Notes under the pieces: model-generated
What the model was told of the DNA's origin: nothing
Seen by the model: only the letters and a program-made list of their open reading frames with translations
The model's database searches: none
Made by a program: the position numbers and the translations under genes
Source: Gordonia hirsuta DSM 44140 = NBRC 16056
GTDB taxonomy: Bacteria; Actinomycetota; Actinomycetes; Mycobacteriales; Mycobacteriaceae
NCBI RefSeq assembly: GCF_000333015.1
Contig: NZ_BANT01000027.1
Span: 20,504 to 84,503, forward strand
DNA length: 64,000 nucleotides
Reading direction: 5' to 3'
In this document: positions 1-8,277 of the stretch, piece by piece
Numbering within the stretch: position 1 is the first letter of the stretch
Layout: each line of letters opens with the position of its first letter

Positions 1-589
1 ACATCTCGGTGATCGACTTGGCCATGGCGGCTCCGGTGCCGTCCAGGTTCTCGGCGAAGACGTCGATGGTGCGGGCGGCGGTGCCCTCGTCCACCTGACC
101 GCCGGCCAGCGCCTGTGGTCCCAGCACATCGCTGAGCTCGTCGAGCTGCTTTTTCACGTCGTCCCATTCCATCGGGATCGCGGTGCGTTCCATCGGGATG
201 TCGGTGTTGTTCTCGGTGATCTTGGGCCCAGAGGTGTACGACGGGGTCAGCTGAATGAACCGTCCCGAGACCAGCGACTGGGCGACGATCACCGCCCGCG
301 CATCGGATGGAATCGGGACATCGGAGTCCACCCGCATCACCACGCGCACATCGCTGTGCCGCGGTTCGATACTCGAGACCTTGCCGACGTTCACGCCGAT
401 CACTTTGACCGGATCGCCGCCGTACAGCCCGGTGACCGACGGGAAGTACGCGGTGATGGTCCGCGTCGTGGCCTTCTGATAGCCGAACCACGCGAGCATC
501 ACCACCAGCACGGCCACCAGCAGGGCGGCCATCACGGCGATGACCCGCTTCGGGAACGACATTCTGCCGAAAGCAGCGGAGACACCCAT
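1..589 (-). CDS. mce4D: Mce family protein Mce4D, cut by the window edge
   Basis: N-terminal 196 codons of an Mce-family substrate-binding protein of the Mce4 (cholesterol) importer. The reading starts at ATG 589 with one base between it and the mce4C stop. After a short cytoplasmic segment there is one hydrophobic helix (about residues 18-33, AVMAALLVAVLVVMLAWFGY), then the MlaD/Mce beta domain with YFPSVTGLYGGDPVKVIGVNVGKV, typical of the family. Mce proteins are anchored by this helix and form the periplasmic shuttle between the mycolate outer membrane and the YrbE permease. The C-terminus lies beyond position 1. The D assignment rests on being the fourth mce gene after yrbE4A/B. Confidence 0.88.
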   Translation of the reverse strand, partial: MGVSAAFGRMSFPKRVIAVMAALLVAVLVVMLAWFGYQKATTRTITAYFPSVTGLYGGDPVKVIGVNVGKVSSIEPRHSDVRVVMRVDSDVPIPSDARAVIVAQSLVSGRFIQLTPSYTSGPKITENNTDIPMERTAIPMEWDDVKKQLDELSDVLGPQALAGGQVDEGTAARTIDVFAENLDGTGAAMAKSITEM

Positions 590-590
590 G

Positions 591-1847
591 TCAGCGTCCT
601 CCCGTCTGCGCCGGCTTGCGGGTGGGCGCCGTACTGGTGCGCACCGGCGGCTGCGGCGGTTTGCTCGACGGTGCCGGGCGGCTCAGATCGGGGCTGCCGC
701 GGTCGGGGGCCTGCGACCAGTTGCCCGGCCACAGCGGGAAGCCGGAGTACTTGGTGAAGTATTCGGCGGCCTCGGGGTACTTCTGTTCCAGCACCCGCAT
801 GAAGCTGCCCATGTAGTCACCCCAGGTGGGCAGACCCACCAGCGAGGAGAAGTACGGCCCGGAGCTGACCGCCTCGCCGAGGATGTTGGCGTAGGGACCG
901 AGGTTGTCGATCGCGGCGGTGAAGTTATCGGCGTTGTCGTTGAGGATGTCGAGCACCCGGTTGAACTTGGTCAGTACCGGGGTCAGCTGCTCCTGGTTGT
1001 CTTTGACGAAGCCGGTCAGCTCGGCGCTCAGGTTCTTGGTGCCGGTGATGATCTCGCGGATCGCCGTGCGCCGGGCCTGCAACTCGCCCAGCAGGGCGTT
1101 GGCATCGAGCAACAGTTTCTGCAGCTGATCGCTGCGCTGGCCGACGATATCTGTGACCCCTTTGGCGCGCGAGAGCAGATCGTTGAGCGAATTGTCACGC
1201 GCGGCCACCGCTGCCGAGAGCCGCCCGACGCCTTCGACTGCACCGCGCATCTGCGGCGGCGTGTCGGCGAAGGCCTCCGACAGGGTCTCCAGTGCCGTGT
1301 TGAGCTGTTCGGTGTCGGTCTTGGTCAGCGTCGACACCGAGTCCTCGAGGGCGTCGCTGAGCGAATAGGGCGCCTTGGTCTGGTCCAGTGGGATGGCGCC
1401 GCCGGAACGGATCCGGTTCTGTCCCAGCGGCATGATCGTCAGGTTCCGGCGACCCAGCACCGTCTCGGTCTTGATGGCCGCACGGCTGCGGTCGCCCAGT
1501 TCGATGGTGTCGTTGAGCCGGAACCGGACGCGGGCGGTCATACCGTCGTCCGTCTGGGCCAGCCCGATCGCGGTGACCGCGCCCACGTGCACTCCGGCCA
1601 CGGTCACCACATCGCCGACCACCAGACCACCGGCGTCTTCGAAGTAGGCCTCGTAGTTGCTCACCTGGCTGATGTAGGGCACCTTGTCGATCATCAGGGC
1701 GATCAGCACCACCATCGTGGTCAGGGTCGCTCCGATCAGGCCCATCGAGACACGCGAACGCGGGCCTTCGCGCCGCGGCGCCTCCGGGATCTCCGGTGCG
1801 GTCGGTTCCGGAGTCGATCCGGGATCGTCGTCGGTCATGCCGAGCAC
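591..1847 (-). CDS. mce4C: Mce family protein Mce4C
   Basis: 418 residues. A proline- and charge-rich N-terminus precedes one membrane helix (about residues 35-52, LIGATLTTMVVLIALMID), followed by the Mce/MlaD domain (YFEDAGGLVVGDVVTVAGVHVG) and a long helical region of about 200 residues. The tail is proline-rich (residues 385-418). Its start overlaps the mce4B stop by 13 bases, so the two are translationally coupled. A second in-frame ATG at 1838 is an equally possible start. Third mce gene of the operon by position; inferred role is a subunit of the Mce4 sterol importer. Confidence 0.9.
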   Translation of the reverse strand: MLGMTDDDPGSTPEPTAPEIPEAPRREGPRSRVSMGLIGATLTTMVVLIALMIDKVPYISQVSNYEAYFEDAGGLVVGDVVTVAGVHVGAVTAIGLAQTDDGMTARVRFRLNDTIELGDRSRAAIKTETVLGRRNLTIMPLGQNRIRSGGAIPLDQTKAPYSLSDALEDSVSTLTKTDTEQLNTALETLSEAFADTPPQMRGAVEGVGRLSAAVAARDNSLNDLLSRAKGVTDIVGQRSDQLQKLLLDANALLGELQARRTAIREIITGTKNLSAELTGFVKDNQEQLTPVLTKFNRVLDILNDNADNFTAAIDNLGPYANILGEAVSSGPYFSSLVGLPTWGDYMGSFMRVLEQKYPEAAEYFTKYSGFPLWPGNWSQAPDRGSPDLSRPAPSSKPPQPPVRTSTAPTRKPAQTGGR

Positions 1848-2929
1848 CTCCCGCCGGCCTTGGTCTTATCGCCCATCGCGTCGATGGCGGTGAAGAAGTA
1901 CTGCGTGTTGCCCGGGCCGGGCAGCAGCAGCCGGATGCGGCAGAAGTAGAGCTGCAGCCAGGCGCCGTAACTGCCCAGGTTCGAGAGCACCTTGAAGTCG
2001 CCGGGCAGTTCAGCAAGCAGCTGCCGCAAGAAGGGTTCGGCCTTGAGTGCTTCTTCCGACGTCGTGCCCAGTGAAGACAGGGCGCCCTTGATGTCCGGGC
2101 GGGTGGCACCGAGCAGGCTCGCCATCGAGGTGGAGGTCTCCGACGCCTGGGTGAGGAAGCGGCCGATCACTTCGCGGTCCCCCGACAGTGCCGAGATCAG
2201 TTCCTGCAGCCGGTCGACGCTCTGATCCAGGCCGGTGTGGTCGGCTTCGAGCAGTCCCAGCGTGGTGTTGAGGTTGTCGATCACCGAGCCGATGAGCTTG
2301 TCGCGGTCGGCCAGCGTGTTGGCGAATCCGTCGGTGGCCGACAGCAGCTGGGTCAGCGCCGGCCCCTGCCCCTGGAACACGGCGATCAACGCCGCCGACA
2401 GTTCGTTGACCTGTTCTCCGCTCATCGTGCGGAACAGCGGTTTGAAGCCGCCGAGCAGATTGTCCAGGTCCAGCGCTGGTTCGGTCTGGTCGAGGGGGAT
2501 CTGGGCGCCGTGCGACAGGTACTGTCCCGGCGCACCGTTGCCCGGCTGCAGTTCCAGATACCGGTCGCCGGTCAGGTTTTCGTAGCGGATCAGGGCGCGC
2601 ACCGAGGTCGGCAGCCGGTAGGCGTCGTTCACCGTGAACTTGACCTCGGCGACGTTGTCGCGGGTCAGGTGGATCTTGTCCACCACGCCCACGTCGATAC
2701 CGGCGATCTGCACCTTGCTGCCGGACTTCATCGCCGAGGCGCTGTCGAACAGTGCGGTGTAGCCGTGGCTGCGCCCCGGCTGGTAGCGGCTGAAGACCAT
2801 CACCAGTCCGGTCATCACCAGCACCATCACCACGATGAAGACGGCGAGTTTGATCACCGTCGCCCGGAATGCGCGAGCCCGTTTGTCGACCGCCCGGTCC
2901 CCGGCGGTCACCATCTGTCCGTCAACCAC
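1835..2929 (-). CDS. mce4B: Mce family protein Mce4B
   Basis: 364 residues with one N-terminal membrane helix (about residues 27-45, VIKLAVFIVVMVLVMTGLVM), the Mce/MlaD domain (YTALFDSASAMKSGSKVQIAGIDVGVV) and a helical C-terminal region. The sequence near the C-terminus contains YGAWLQLYFCRI, which recalls the conserved C-terminal element of MceB proteins. It overlaps mce4A by 8 bases and mce4C by 13, so translation is probably coupled. It is the second mce gene after the two YrbE permeases, which is the basis for the B assignment. Confidence 0.9.
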   Translation of the reverse strand: MVDGQMVTAGDRAVDKRARAFRATVIKLAVFIVVMVLVMTGLVMVFSRYQPGRSHGYTALFDSASAMKSGSKVQIAGIDVGVVDKIHLTRDNVAEVKFTVNDAYRLPTSVRALIRYENLTGDRYLELQPGNGAPGQYLSHGAQIPLDQTEPALDLDNLLGGFKPLFRTMSGEQVNELSAALIAVFQGQGPALTQLLSATDGFANTLADRDKLIGSVIDNLNTTLGLLEADHTGLDQSVDRLQELISALSGDREVIGRFLTQASETSTSMASLLGATRPDIKGALSSLGTTSEEALKAEPFLRQLLAELPGDFKVLSNLGSYGAWLQLYFCRIRLLLPGPGNTQYFFTAIDAMGDKTKAGGRCSA

Positions 2930-4091
2930 GCTGGGGACCTCCGAACAACAGGTTGAACAGCTTGAACGGCTGCACCTTGGGCTGGGTCCGCGGCTGGTAG
3001 GGCTGCGGGGCGTTGTCGGTCACGTAGAACTTGATTCTTTCCTTGGAGTCGATGTCTCCCAGGCCGCCCTCACAGGTCGGCGGGCCCTCCGCTCCCACCC
3101 GGGGCAGATCCTGCGGATACCGGTAGGGATCCTGACCGGGGATCAGACCCGAGTCCAGCAGCAGCATGCCGTTGCGGCCGCCCAGCAGCGGGGTGGCCAT
3201 ATCGGCGGCGTTGGAGGCGCCGACGATGAAGCAGCGCAGCCCCGGCGCCTGGTAGCCCAGCAGTTTCGTCACCGGATTCAGGTCGGTGAGCGTGGACATC
3301 AGGTCCTTCTTGGAGGCGGCCAGCACCTTGTCGCCGGTCCCGGCCATACCGGTCACGTTGATCAGCAGCGCATCCAGATTCGCGGTGTTCTCCACCAGCA
3401 GGTTGCCCAGCACCGTGGAATTGTCGACGACCCGCATCAGGTTCGGCATGGCGTCGGCGTACACGTTCGTACCGCCGGCCGCCTCGGCGAACAACCGGTT
3501 CAGGGCCGGCAGGTGCGGCTCCACCTCGCCGAGGGTGTGATCGAGTGCGCTCAGTGCCTCGCCGAGTCGCTGGCCGTTGCCCGACAGGGCACCGGAGACC
3601 GCACCCAGGGTGACCGACAGCTTCTCCGGCTCCAGGGTCGCCAGGACCTGGACCAGCTGCTGGTAAACGGTGTTGAGTTCGACGACGACCTGCGATTCGC
3701 GGATCGTCGCCCCTCCGGTGAGCCGGCCGACCGCGCCCTGTTCGGGGATCACCAGGTTCACCGATTTGGCACCGAAGATGGTGTTCGATTTGATGTCGGC
3801 CTGCACGTTCGCGGGCACCTTGGACAGGTCGCGCGTGCTCATGTCCAGGTCCAGGATCGCGCGCTCGCCGTCGTTGCGGATGGCGGCCACGCGCCCGACC
3901 TCCACGCCCCGCAGCTTCACCTTGGCGTCCGGGCTCATCACCAGACCGGCCCGCGGGGCATACAGGGTGACCCGCTGAACGTCCTGGAACCAGCCCAGGA
4001 ACTGGCCGGCGGCCAGCACGATGATGCCGGTCAGCAGGGTCACCATGACCACCGCCGCCGTCTTACGGATCCCGTCCGTACGCTCAGTCAT
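2922..4091 (-). CDS. mce4A: Mce family protein Mce4A
   Basis: 389 residues. One membrane helix (about residues 11-32) is followed by the Mce domain (LYAPRAGLVMSPDAKVKLRGVEVG) and a long helical stretch. The C-terminal third has two cysteines (LRCFIVGAS and TCEGGLGD) that could pair outside the membrane. First mce gene after yrbE4B with a gap of only 4 bases. In mycobacteria and rhodococci Mce4A-F plus YrbE4A/B and an MceG ATPase import cholesterol; the neighbouring sterol genes here make the Mce4 assignment strong. Confidence 0.92.
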   Translation of the reverse strand: MTERTDGIRKTAAVVMVTLLTGIIVLAAGQFLGWFQDVQRVTLYAPRAGLVMSPDAKVKLRGVEVGRVAAIRNDGERAILDLDMSTRDLSKVPANVQADIKSNTIFGAKSVNLVIPEQGAVGRLTGGATIRESQVVVELNTVYQQLVQVLATLEPEKLSVTLGAVSGALSGNGQRLGEALSALDHTLGEVEPHLPALNRLFAEAAGGTNVYADAMPNLMRVVDNSTVLGNLLVENTANLDALLINVTGMAGTGDKVLAASKKDLMSTLTDLNPVTKLLGYQAPGLRCFIVGASNAADMATPLLGGRNGMLLLDSGLIPGQDPYRYPQDLPRVGAEGPPTCEGGLGDIDSKERIKFYVTDNAPQPYQPRTQPKVQPFKLFNLLFGGPQRG

Positions 4092-4095
4092 CCGG

Positions 4096-4947
4096 TCAGC
4101 CCGCCAGGTTGAAGTTGCCGTCGGTGCCGTAGATCGCCAGCGAGGTCAGCAGCGTGATCACCACGACCACCACCAGGGAGGCCCGCACGGCGTTGCCGAC
4201 GGCCACCCCCACTCCGACCGGTCCGCCCGAGGCGTTGAAGCCGTAGTAGGTGTGGATGAGCATCACCGCGATGGCCATGGCGATGGCCTGCACGAACGAC
4301 CACAGGATGTCCGAGGGGATCAGGAACGTCGAAAAGTAGTGGTCGTAGACGCCACTGGACTGTCCGTACAACAGCACGGTGGCGAACCGGCTGGACAAGA
4401 AGGAGGCCAGGGCCGCCAGCGCGTAGAGCGGGATGATCGCGATCATGCCGGCGACGATCCGGGTGCTGACCAGGAAGGGGATGGACGCGATGGCCATCAC
4501 CTCGAGCGCATCGATCTCTTCGCTGACCCGCATCGCACCCAGCTGTGCCGTCGCGCCGGCGCCGATGGTCGCCGCCAGCGCGATACCGGCGATCACCGGC
4601 ACCGCGATGCGCACGTTGATGAACGCTGAGAAGAAGCCGGTCAGCGCCTCCACACCGATGTTGGCCAGCGAGTTGTAGCCCTGCACCGCGATGGTGCCGC
4701 CGGTGAACAGGGTCAGGAAACCGACCACCACGACGGTGCCGCCGATCATCGCCAGCGCGCCGGTGCCCATGGAGATCTCGGCGATCAGCCGCACCGTCTC
4801 CTTCTTGTACTGCTTCACCGCACGCGGGATCGAGGCGATCGAATCCCAGTAGAACAGGGCTTGATCGCCGATCTTGTTCCAGTCCTCGCCGGCGCGTTTG
4901 AGCGCGACGCGGGCAGTCAGCAGTCGTGTGGTTCCCGGTAGCACCAT
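4096..4947 (-). CDS. yrbE4B: MlaE/YrbE family permease YrbE4B
   Basis: 283-residue integral membrane protein of the MlaE (DUF140) permease family with five to six hydrophobic segments. It carries the family loop GAGATAQLGAMRVSEEIDALEVM, the EExDAL coupling motif expected to contact the MceG ATPase. It starts 4 bases after yrbE4A ends and is followed 4 bases later by mce4A, so the genes form one operon. No ATPase gene is in the window, consistent with MceG being encoded elsewhere in mycolata. Confidence 0.94.
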   Translation of the reverse strand: MVLPGTTRLLTARVALKRAGEDWNKIGDQALFYWDSIASIPRAVKQYKKETVRLIAEISMGTGALAMIGGTVVVVGFLTLFTGGTIAVQGYNSLANIGVEALTGFFSAFINVRIAVPVIAGIALAATIGAGATAQLGAMRVSEEIDALEVMAIASIPFLVSTRIVAGMIAIIPLYALAALASFLSSRFATVLLYGQSSGVYDHYFSTFLIPSDILWSFVQAIAMAIAVMLIHTYYGFNASGGPVGVGVAVGNAVRASLVVVVVITLLTSLAIYGTDGNFNLAG

Positions 4948-4951
4948 GTCC

Positions 4952-5716
4952 TCAGCCCATCGTCGCTTTCAGGCCCACGGCCGTGACCACGACGTTGACC
5001 ACGAACAACGCCATGAAGGAATAGACGACGGTCTCGTTGACCGCGTCGCCGACGCCCTTGGCGCCGCCACGCACGTGCAGGCCGCGGTAGCAGGCGACCA
5101 GACCGGCGAAGAGCCCGAACAGCGCGGCCTTGACCATCGAGATGATCAGTTCCGGCAGACCGGTCAGCAGGGTCAGACTGGAGATGAAGGAGCCGGCGTC
5201 GACGTCCTGCAGGTACACCGAGAAGACGAAGCCGCCGGCGATGCCGATGGTGCAGACCAGTCCGTTGAGCAGAAAGGCCACCCCGGTGGAGGCCAACACC
5301 CGAGGGACCACCAGCCGGTGCACCGGATTGATACCCAGCACCTCCATGGCGTCGATCTCCTCGCGGATGGTGCGCGCCCCCAGGTCGGCGCAGATGGCGG
5401 TGGCACCGGCACCGGCCACGATCAGCACGGTGACGATCGGCCCGATCTGGGTGATGGTGCCCAGCGCCGCTCCGGCGCCGGAGAGGTCCTGGGCGCCGAT
5501 CTCGCGCAGCAGGATGTTCAGGGTGAAGCTGACCAGCACGGTGAACGGGATCGCCACCAGCAGCGTCGGCACCAGGGAGACGCGCGCGATGGCCCACGAC
5601 TGTTCCACGGTTTCGCGGAACTGGAAGGGCCGGCGGAAGAGTTCGCGGGCGGAGTCGGCGGCCAGTGCGACGAAGTCGCCAATGCTGGCCAACGGCCCGG
5701 CGATCCTACTATGCAC
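4952..5716 (-). CDS. yrbE4A: MlaE/YrbE family permease YrbE4A
   Basis: 254-residue MlaE-family permease and the first gene of the mce4 operon. It has several hydrophobic helices and the coupling loop GATAICADLGARTIREEIDAMEVLG, with the EExDAM motif. The start is GTG at 5716, preceded by a strong purine-rich ribosome site (GGGAGGGAGGGG about 4-15 bases upstream). 80 bases separate it from hsd4A upstream on the same strand, so hsd4A-yrbE4AB-mce4 may be one transcript driven from the KstR box at 6710. Confidence 0.94.
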   Translation of the reverse strand: MHSRIAGPLASIGDFVALAADSARELFRRPFQFRETVEQSWAIARVSLVPTLLVAIPFTVLVSFTLNILLREIGAQDLSGAGAALGTITQIGPIVTVLIVAGAGATAICADLGARTIREEIDAMEVLGINPVHRLVVPRVLASTGVAFLLNGLVCTIGIAGGFVFSVYLQDVDAGSFISSLTLLTGLPELIISMVKAALFGLFAGLVACYRGLHVRGGAKGVGDAVNETVVYSFMALFVVNVVVTAVGLKATMG

Positions 5717-5796
5717 AGTCCCCTCCCTCCCTATCGCGTGGAGGTGAACCTATCACGCAGATGCCTCCCCGACGCCGCCTCCCAGCCGACATTCGA

Positions 5797-6681
5797 TCAG
5801 ATGAGATCTTGGGCAGAAAACGTCTCACCGGCGGTTTCCCGGAAGAACTCGGTCAACTCAGCGCTCAGGTCCGAGTCGGCCCACCGCTCGCCTTCGGCGG
5901 TGAAGACGGCTTTGACCGGCGGGGCGGCCATGACCGTCACGCGGGGGCCGTAGACGACGAAGACCTGTCCGGTGACACCGGCCGATTCGGGACCGGCGAG
6001 GTACCGGACCAAGGTCACCACGTGCTCGGGAGACAGCGGATCGACCGCGTCGGCGGGCGCCTCGCCGAAGACCTGCGCGGTCATCGCGGTGCGCGCCCGC
6101 GGGCAGATCGCATTGGCGGTGACACCGAAACGTTCCAGCGCCCGCGAGGCCGACAGGGTCAGCGCCGTGATCCCGGCCTTGGCCGCGGCGTAGTTGGCCT
6201 GTCCGGCCGGGCCCAGCAGTCCGGCCTCCGAGGAGGTGTTGATCAGTCGGCCGTAGACCGGCTCGCCGGTCTGCTTGGACAGGGCCCGCCAGTGCGCCGC
6301 GGCATTGCGGTTGAGCAGGAAGTGCCCACGCAGGTGGACCCGGATCACCGCATCCCACTGGTCGTCGGTGAGGTTGAAGAGCATCCCGTCGCGGGTGATG
6401 CCGGCATTGCTCACCACCACGTCCAGACCGCCGAGATCCTCGACCGCGACCTTCATGATCTGCGCTGCCACCGCCGAGTCGGCGATATCCCCGGCGACGG
6501 GGACCGCCCGGCCGCCGGCTTCCCGGATGCGATCGATCACATCACTGTCGTGCAGTGCGGACTCGAGATCGTTGACGATCACCGTGGCGCCGTCGGTGGC
6601 CAGCCCGAGGGCTTCGGCACGGCCGAGTCCGGCACCGGCTCCGGTGACGACGGCGACACGGCCGGTGAGCGAGTCAGCCAT
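5797..6681 (-). CDS. hsd4A: Short-chain dehydrogenase Hsd4A (steroid side-chain beta-hydroxyacyl-CoA dehydrogenase)
   Basis: 294-residue classical SDR. N-terminal NAD-binding GAGAGLGRAEALG (about residues 16-28), NAG at about 91-93 and the active site with Ser then YAAAK (about 165-169). It matches by position Rv3502c (Hsd4A/ChsB1), a dual 17-beta-hydroxysteroid and 3-hydroxyacyl-CoA dehydrogenase that acts after EchA19 in the side-chain cycle. It sits directly upstream of yrbE4A and 29 bases downstream of a perfect KstR palindrome. The family is certain; the exact substrate is inferred from context. Confidence 0.87.
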   Translation of the reverse strand: MADSLTGRVAVVTGAGAGLGRAEALGLATDGATVIVNDLESALHDSDVIDRIREAGGRAVPVAGDIADSAVAAQIMKVAVEDLGGLDVVVSNAGITRDGMLFNLTDDQWDAVIRVHLRGHFLLNRNAAAHWRALSKQTGEPVYGRLINTSSEAGLLGPAGQANYAAAKAGITALTLSASRALERFGVTANAICPRARTAMTAQVFGEAPADAVDPLSPEHVVTLVRYLAGPESAGVTGQVFVVYGPRVTVMAAPPVKAVFTAEGERWADSDLSAELTEFFRETAGETFSAQDLI

Positions 6682-6709
6682 GGGTTCCTCTCCGTACAGA
6701 CAATTGAAC

Positions 6710-6723
6710 TAGAACATGTTCTA
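6710..6723. promoter_or_regulatory. KstR operator upstream of hsd4A/mce4 operon
   Basis: TAGAACATGTTCTA is a perfect 14-bp palindrome that fits the KstR consensus TnnAACnnGTTnnA exactly. It lies 29 bases upstream of the hsd4A start. KstR is the TetR-family cholesterol regulator of mycolata. Confidence 0.88.
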
Positions 6724-6774
6724 ACACAGTTGTCCGGCGTTGGGGAAACAGTCCGCCAGATCAGCCCGCCCGGG

Positions 6775-6963
6775 TCATTCCAGAGACAGCGCCGAGCGCG
6801 GGCAGCTCGCCACCACCTGACGCATCTCCTCTTCCCGCTCCGGTGGCACTTCCGCCTGGAGAATCACCATGTCGTCGTCGTCATTGAGCTCAAAAACATC
6901 GGGCGCCATCCCCACGCACACCGCATTCGACTCACACAGGTCGTAATCACACGTGACTCGCAT
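6775..6963 (-). CDS. fdxD: Ferredoxin FdxD, [3Fe-4S] type
   Basis: 62-residue acidic ferredoxin. Cysteines 10, 16 and 54 (the last followed by proline) give the C-x5-C ... CP pattern of single-cluster ferredoxins, and the position of the usual second cysteine is Asn13, so a [3Fe-4S] cluster is expected. An extra Cys5 is present. Matches Rv3503c (fdxD) by position between hsd4A and fadE26. It probably carries electrons to a P450 such as CYP125 or another oxygenase; the partner is inferred. Divergent from fadE26 with a KstR box between them. Confidence 0.88.
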   Translation of the reverse strand: MRVTCDYDLCESNAVCVGMAPDVFELNDDDDMVILQAEVPPEREEEMRQVVASCPRSALSLE

Positions 6964-7017
6964 CGGATTCCTCTCCTCGTTCCGCAGAACCGTTTGACGG
7001 ACCGCCTACCAACACGT

Positions 7018-7031
7018 TAGAACGTGTTTCA
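7018..7031. promoter_or_regulatory. KstR operator between fdxD and fadE26
   Basis: TAGAACGTGTTTCA fits TnnAACnnGTTnnA. It is 28 bases upstream of fadE26 and 55 bases upstream of fdxD. An overlapping near-match (ACCAACACGTTAGA, 7008-7021, wrong only at its first base) may widen the site. Confidence 0.85.
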
Positions 7032-7058
7032 GAACTAGCCAAGTAAGAGGGGCCTTAG

Positions 7059-8228
7059 ATGCGGATCGCCTACACGCCCGAGCAGGAGACGCTGCGGCGT
7101 GAACTGCGCGCCTATTTCGCCGCACTGATGACGCCGGAGCGGCGAGCCGCGCTGGCCTCCGGTGACGGTGAACTCGGCGAGGGCGACGCCTATCGGGACG
7201 TCGTCAAAAAGATGGGTACCGACGGCTGGCTGGCGCTGGGCTGGCCGACCGAGTTCGGCGGCGCCGACCGGTCGATGATGGATCAGCTGATCTTCACCGA
7301 CGAGGCGGCGATCGCCGGGGCACCGGTGCCGTTCCTGACCATCAATTCGGTGGCGCCGACGATCATGGCCTACGGCTCGCCCGCGCAGAAGGAGTTCTTT
7401 CTGCCGCAGATCGCATCCGGCGACCTGCACTTCTCCATCGGCTACTCCGAGCCCGGCGCCGGCACCGACCTGGCTGCTCTGCGCACCGCGGCCGTCCGCG
7501 ACGGCGACGAGTACGTGATCAACGGTCAGAAGATGTGGACCAGCCTGATCCCGTACGCCGACTACGTCTGGCTGGCCGCGCGTACCGATCCGGAGGCGAA
7601 CAAACATCGGGGCCTGTCGATGCTGATCGTGCCGACCGACAGCGAAGGCTTCTCCTACACACCGGTGCACACCGTGTCCGGAGTCGACACCTCGGCGACC
7701 TACTATTCCGATGTCCGCGTGCCGGTGACCGCACGGGTCGGCGAAGAGGGCGGTGGCTGGCCGCTGATCACCAACCAGCTCAACCACGAGCGCGTGGCCC
7801 TGTGCAGTGCCGCACCGATCCAGACCGCGCTGCGCGAGACGATCGACTTCGCCGACCGGGCCGGTCTGCTCCAGACGCCGTGGGTGCGCGCCAATCTGGC
7901 GCGGGTGCACGCCCAGGTCGAGTTCCTGAAGCTGATCAACTGGAAGATCGCCTCGATCGCGGCCCAGGGCGGCTCGCCCTCACCCGCGGACGCCTCGGCG
8001 ACCAAGGTCTTCGGCACCGAGTTCGCCACCCAGGCCTACCGGCTGCTGATGGAGGTCCTCGGTCCGCTGGCGACCCTGCGCGCGGGCAGCCCGGGCGCCC
8101 AGCTGGCCGGGCGGCTGGAGCGGTTCGCCCGGACCTCGCTGATCCTCACCTTCGGCGGCGGGACCAACGAGGTCCAGCGCGACATCATCGCGATGCTGGC
8201 CCTGAACCTTCCCCCGGCCCGGCGCTGA
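7059..8228 (+). CDS. fadE26: Acyl-CoA dehydrogenase FadE26 (ChsE4), steroid side chain
   Basis: 389-residue acyl-CoA dehydrogenase with the FAD/substrate motif YSEPGAGTDLAALRT (about residues 129-143) and the C-terminal FGGGTNEVQRDIIA loop. In M. tuberculosis the Rv3504-Rv3505 products form an alpha2-beta2 enzyme that dehydrogenates the C26-CoA thioester of the cholesterol side chain. Here fadE27 follows after 49 bases on the same strand, so the obligate pair is conserved. The gene begins just downstream of a KstR box and diverges from fdxD. Confidence 0.9.
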   Translation: MRIAYTPEQETLRRELRAYFAALMTPERRAALASGDGELGEGDAYRDVVKKMGTDGWLALGWPTEFGGADRSMMDQLIFTDEAAIAGAPVPFLTINSVAPTIMAYGSPAQKEFFLPQIASGDLHFSIGYSEPGAGTDLAALRTAAVRDGDEYVINGQKMWTSLIPYADYVWLAARTDPEANKHRGLSMLIVPTDSEGFSYTPVHTVSGVDTSATYYSDVRVPVTARVGEEGGGWPLITNQLNHERVALCSAAPIQTALRETIDFADRAGLLQTPWVRANLARVHAQVEFLKLINWKIASIAAQGGSPSPADASATKVFGTEFATQAYRLLMEVLGPLATLRAGSPGAQLAGRLERFARTSLILTFGGGTNEVQRDIIAMLALNLPPARR

Positions 8229-8277
8229 ACCGCGACGCCCGAGATACCGCGACCTGAGAATACGGAGCCCGAGAACC

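Noticed and set aside
7008..7021. Second KstR-like site overlapping the one at 7018
   Set aside because: The first consensus base is wrong and it overlaps the better site; mentioned there instead.
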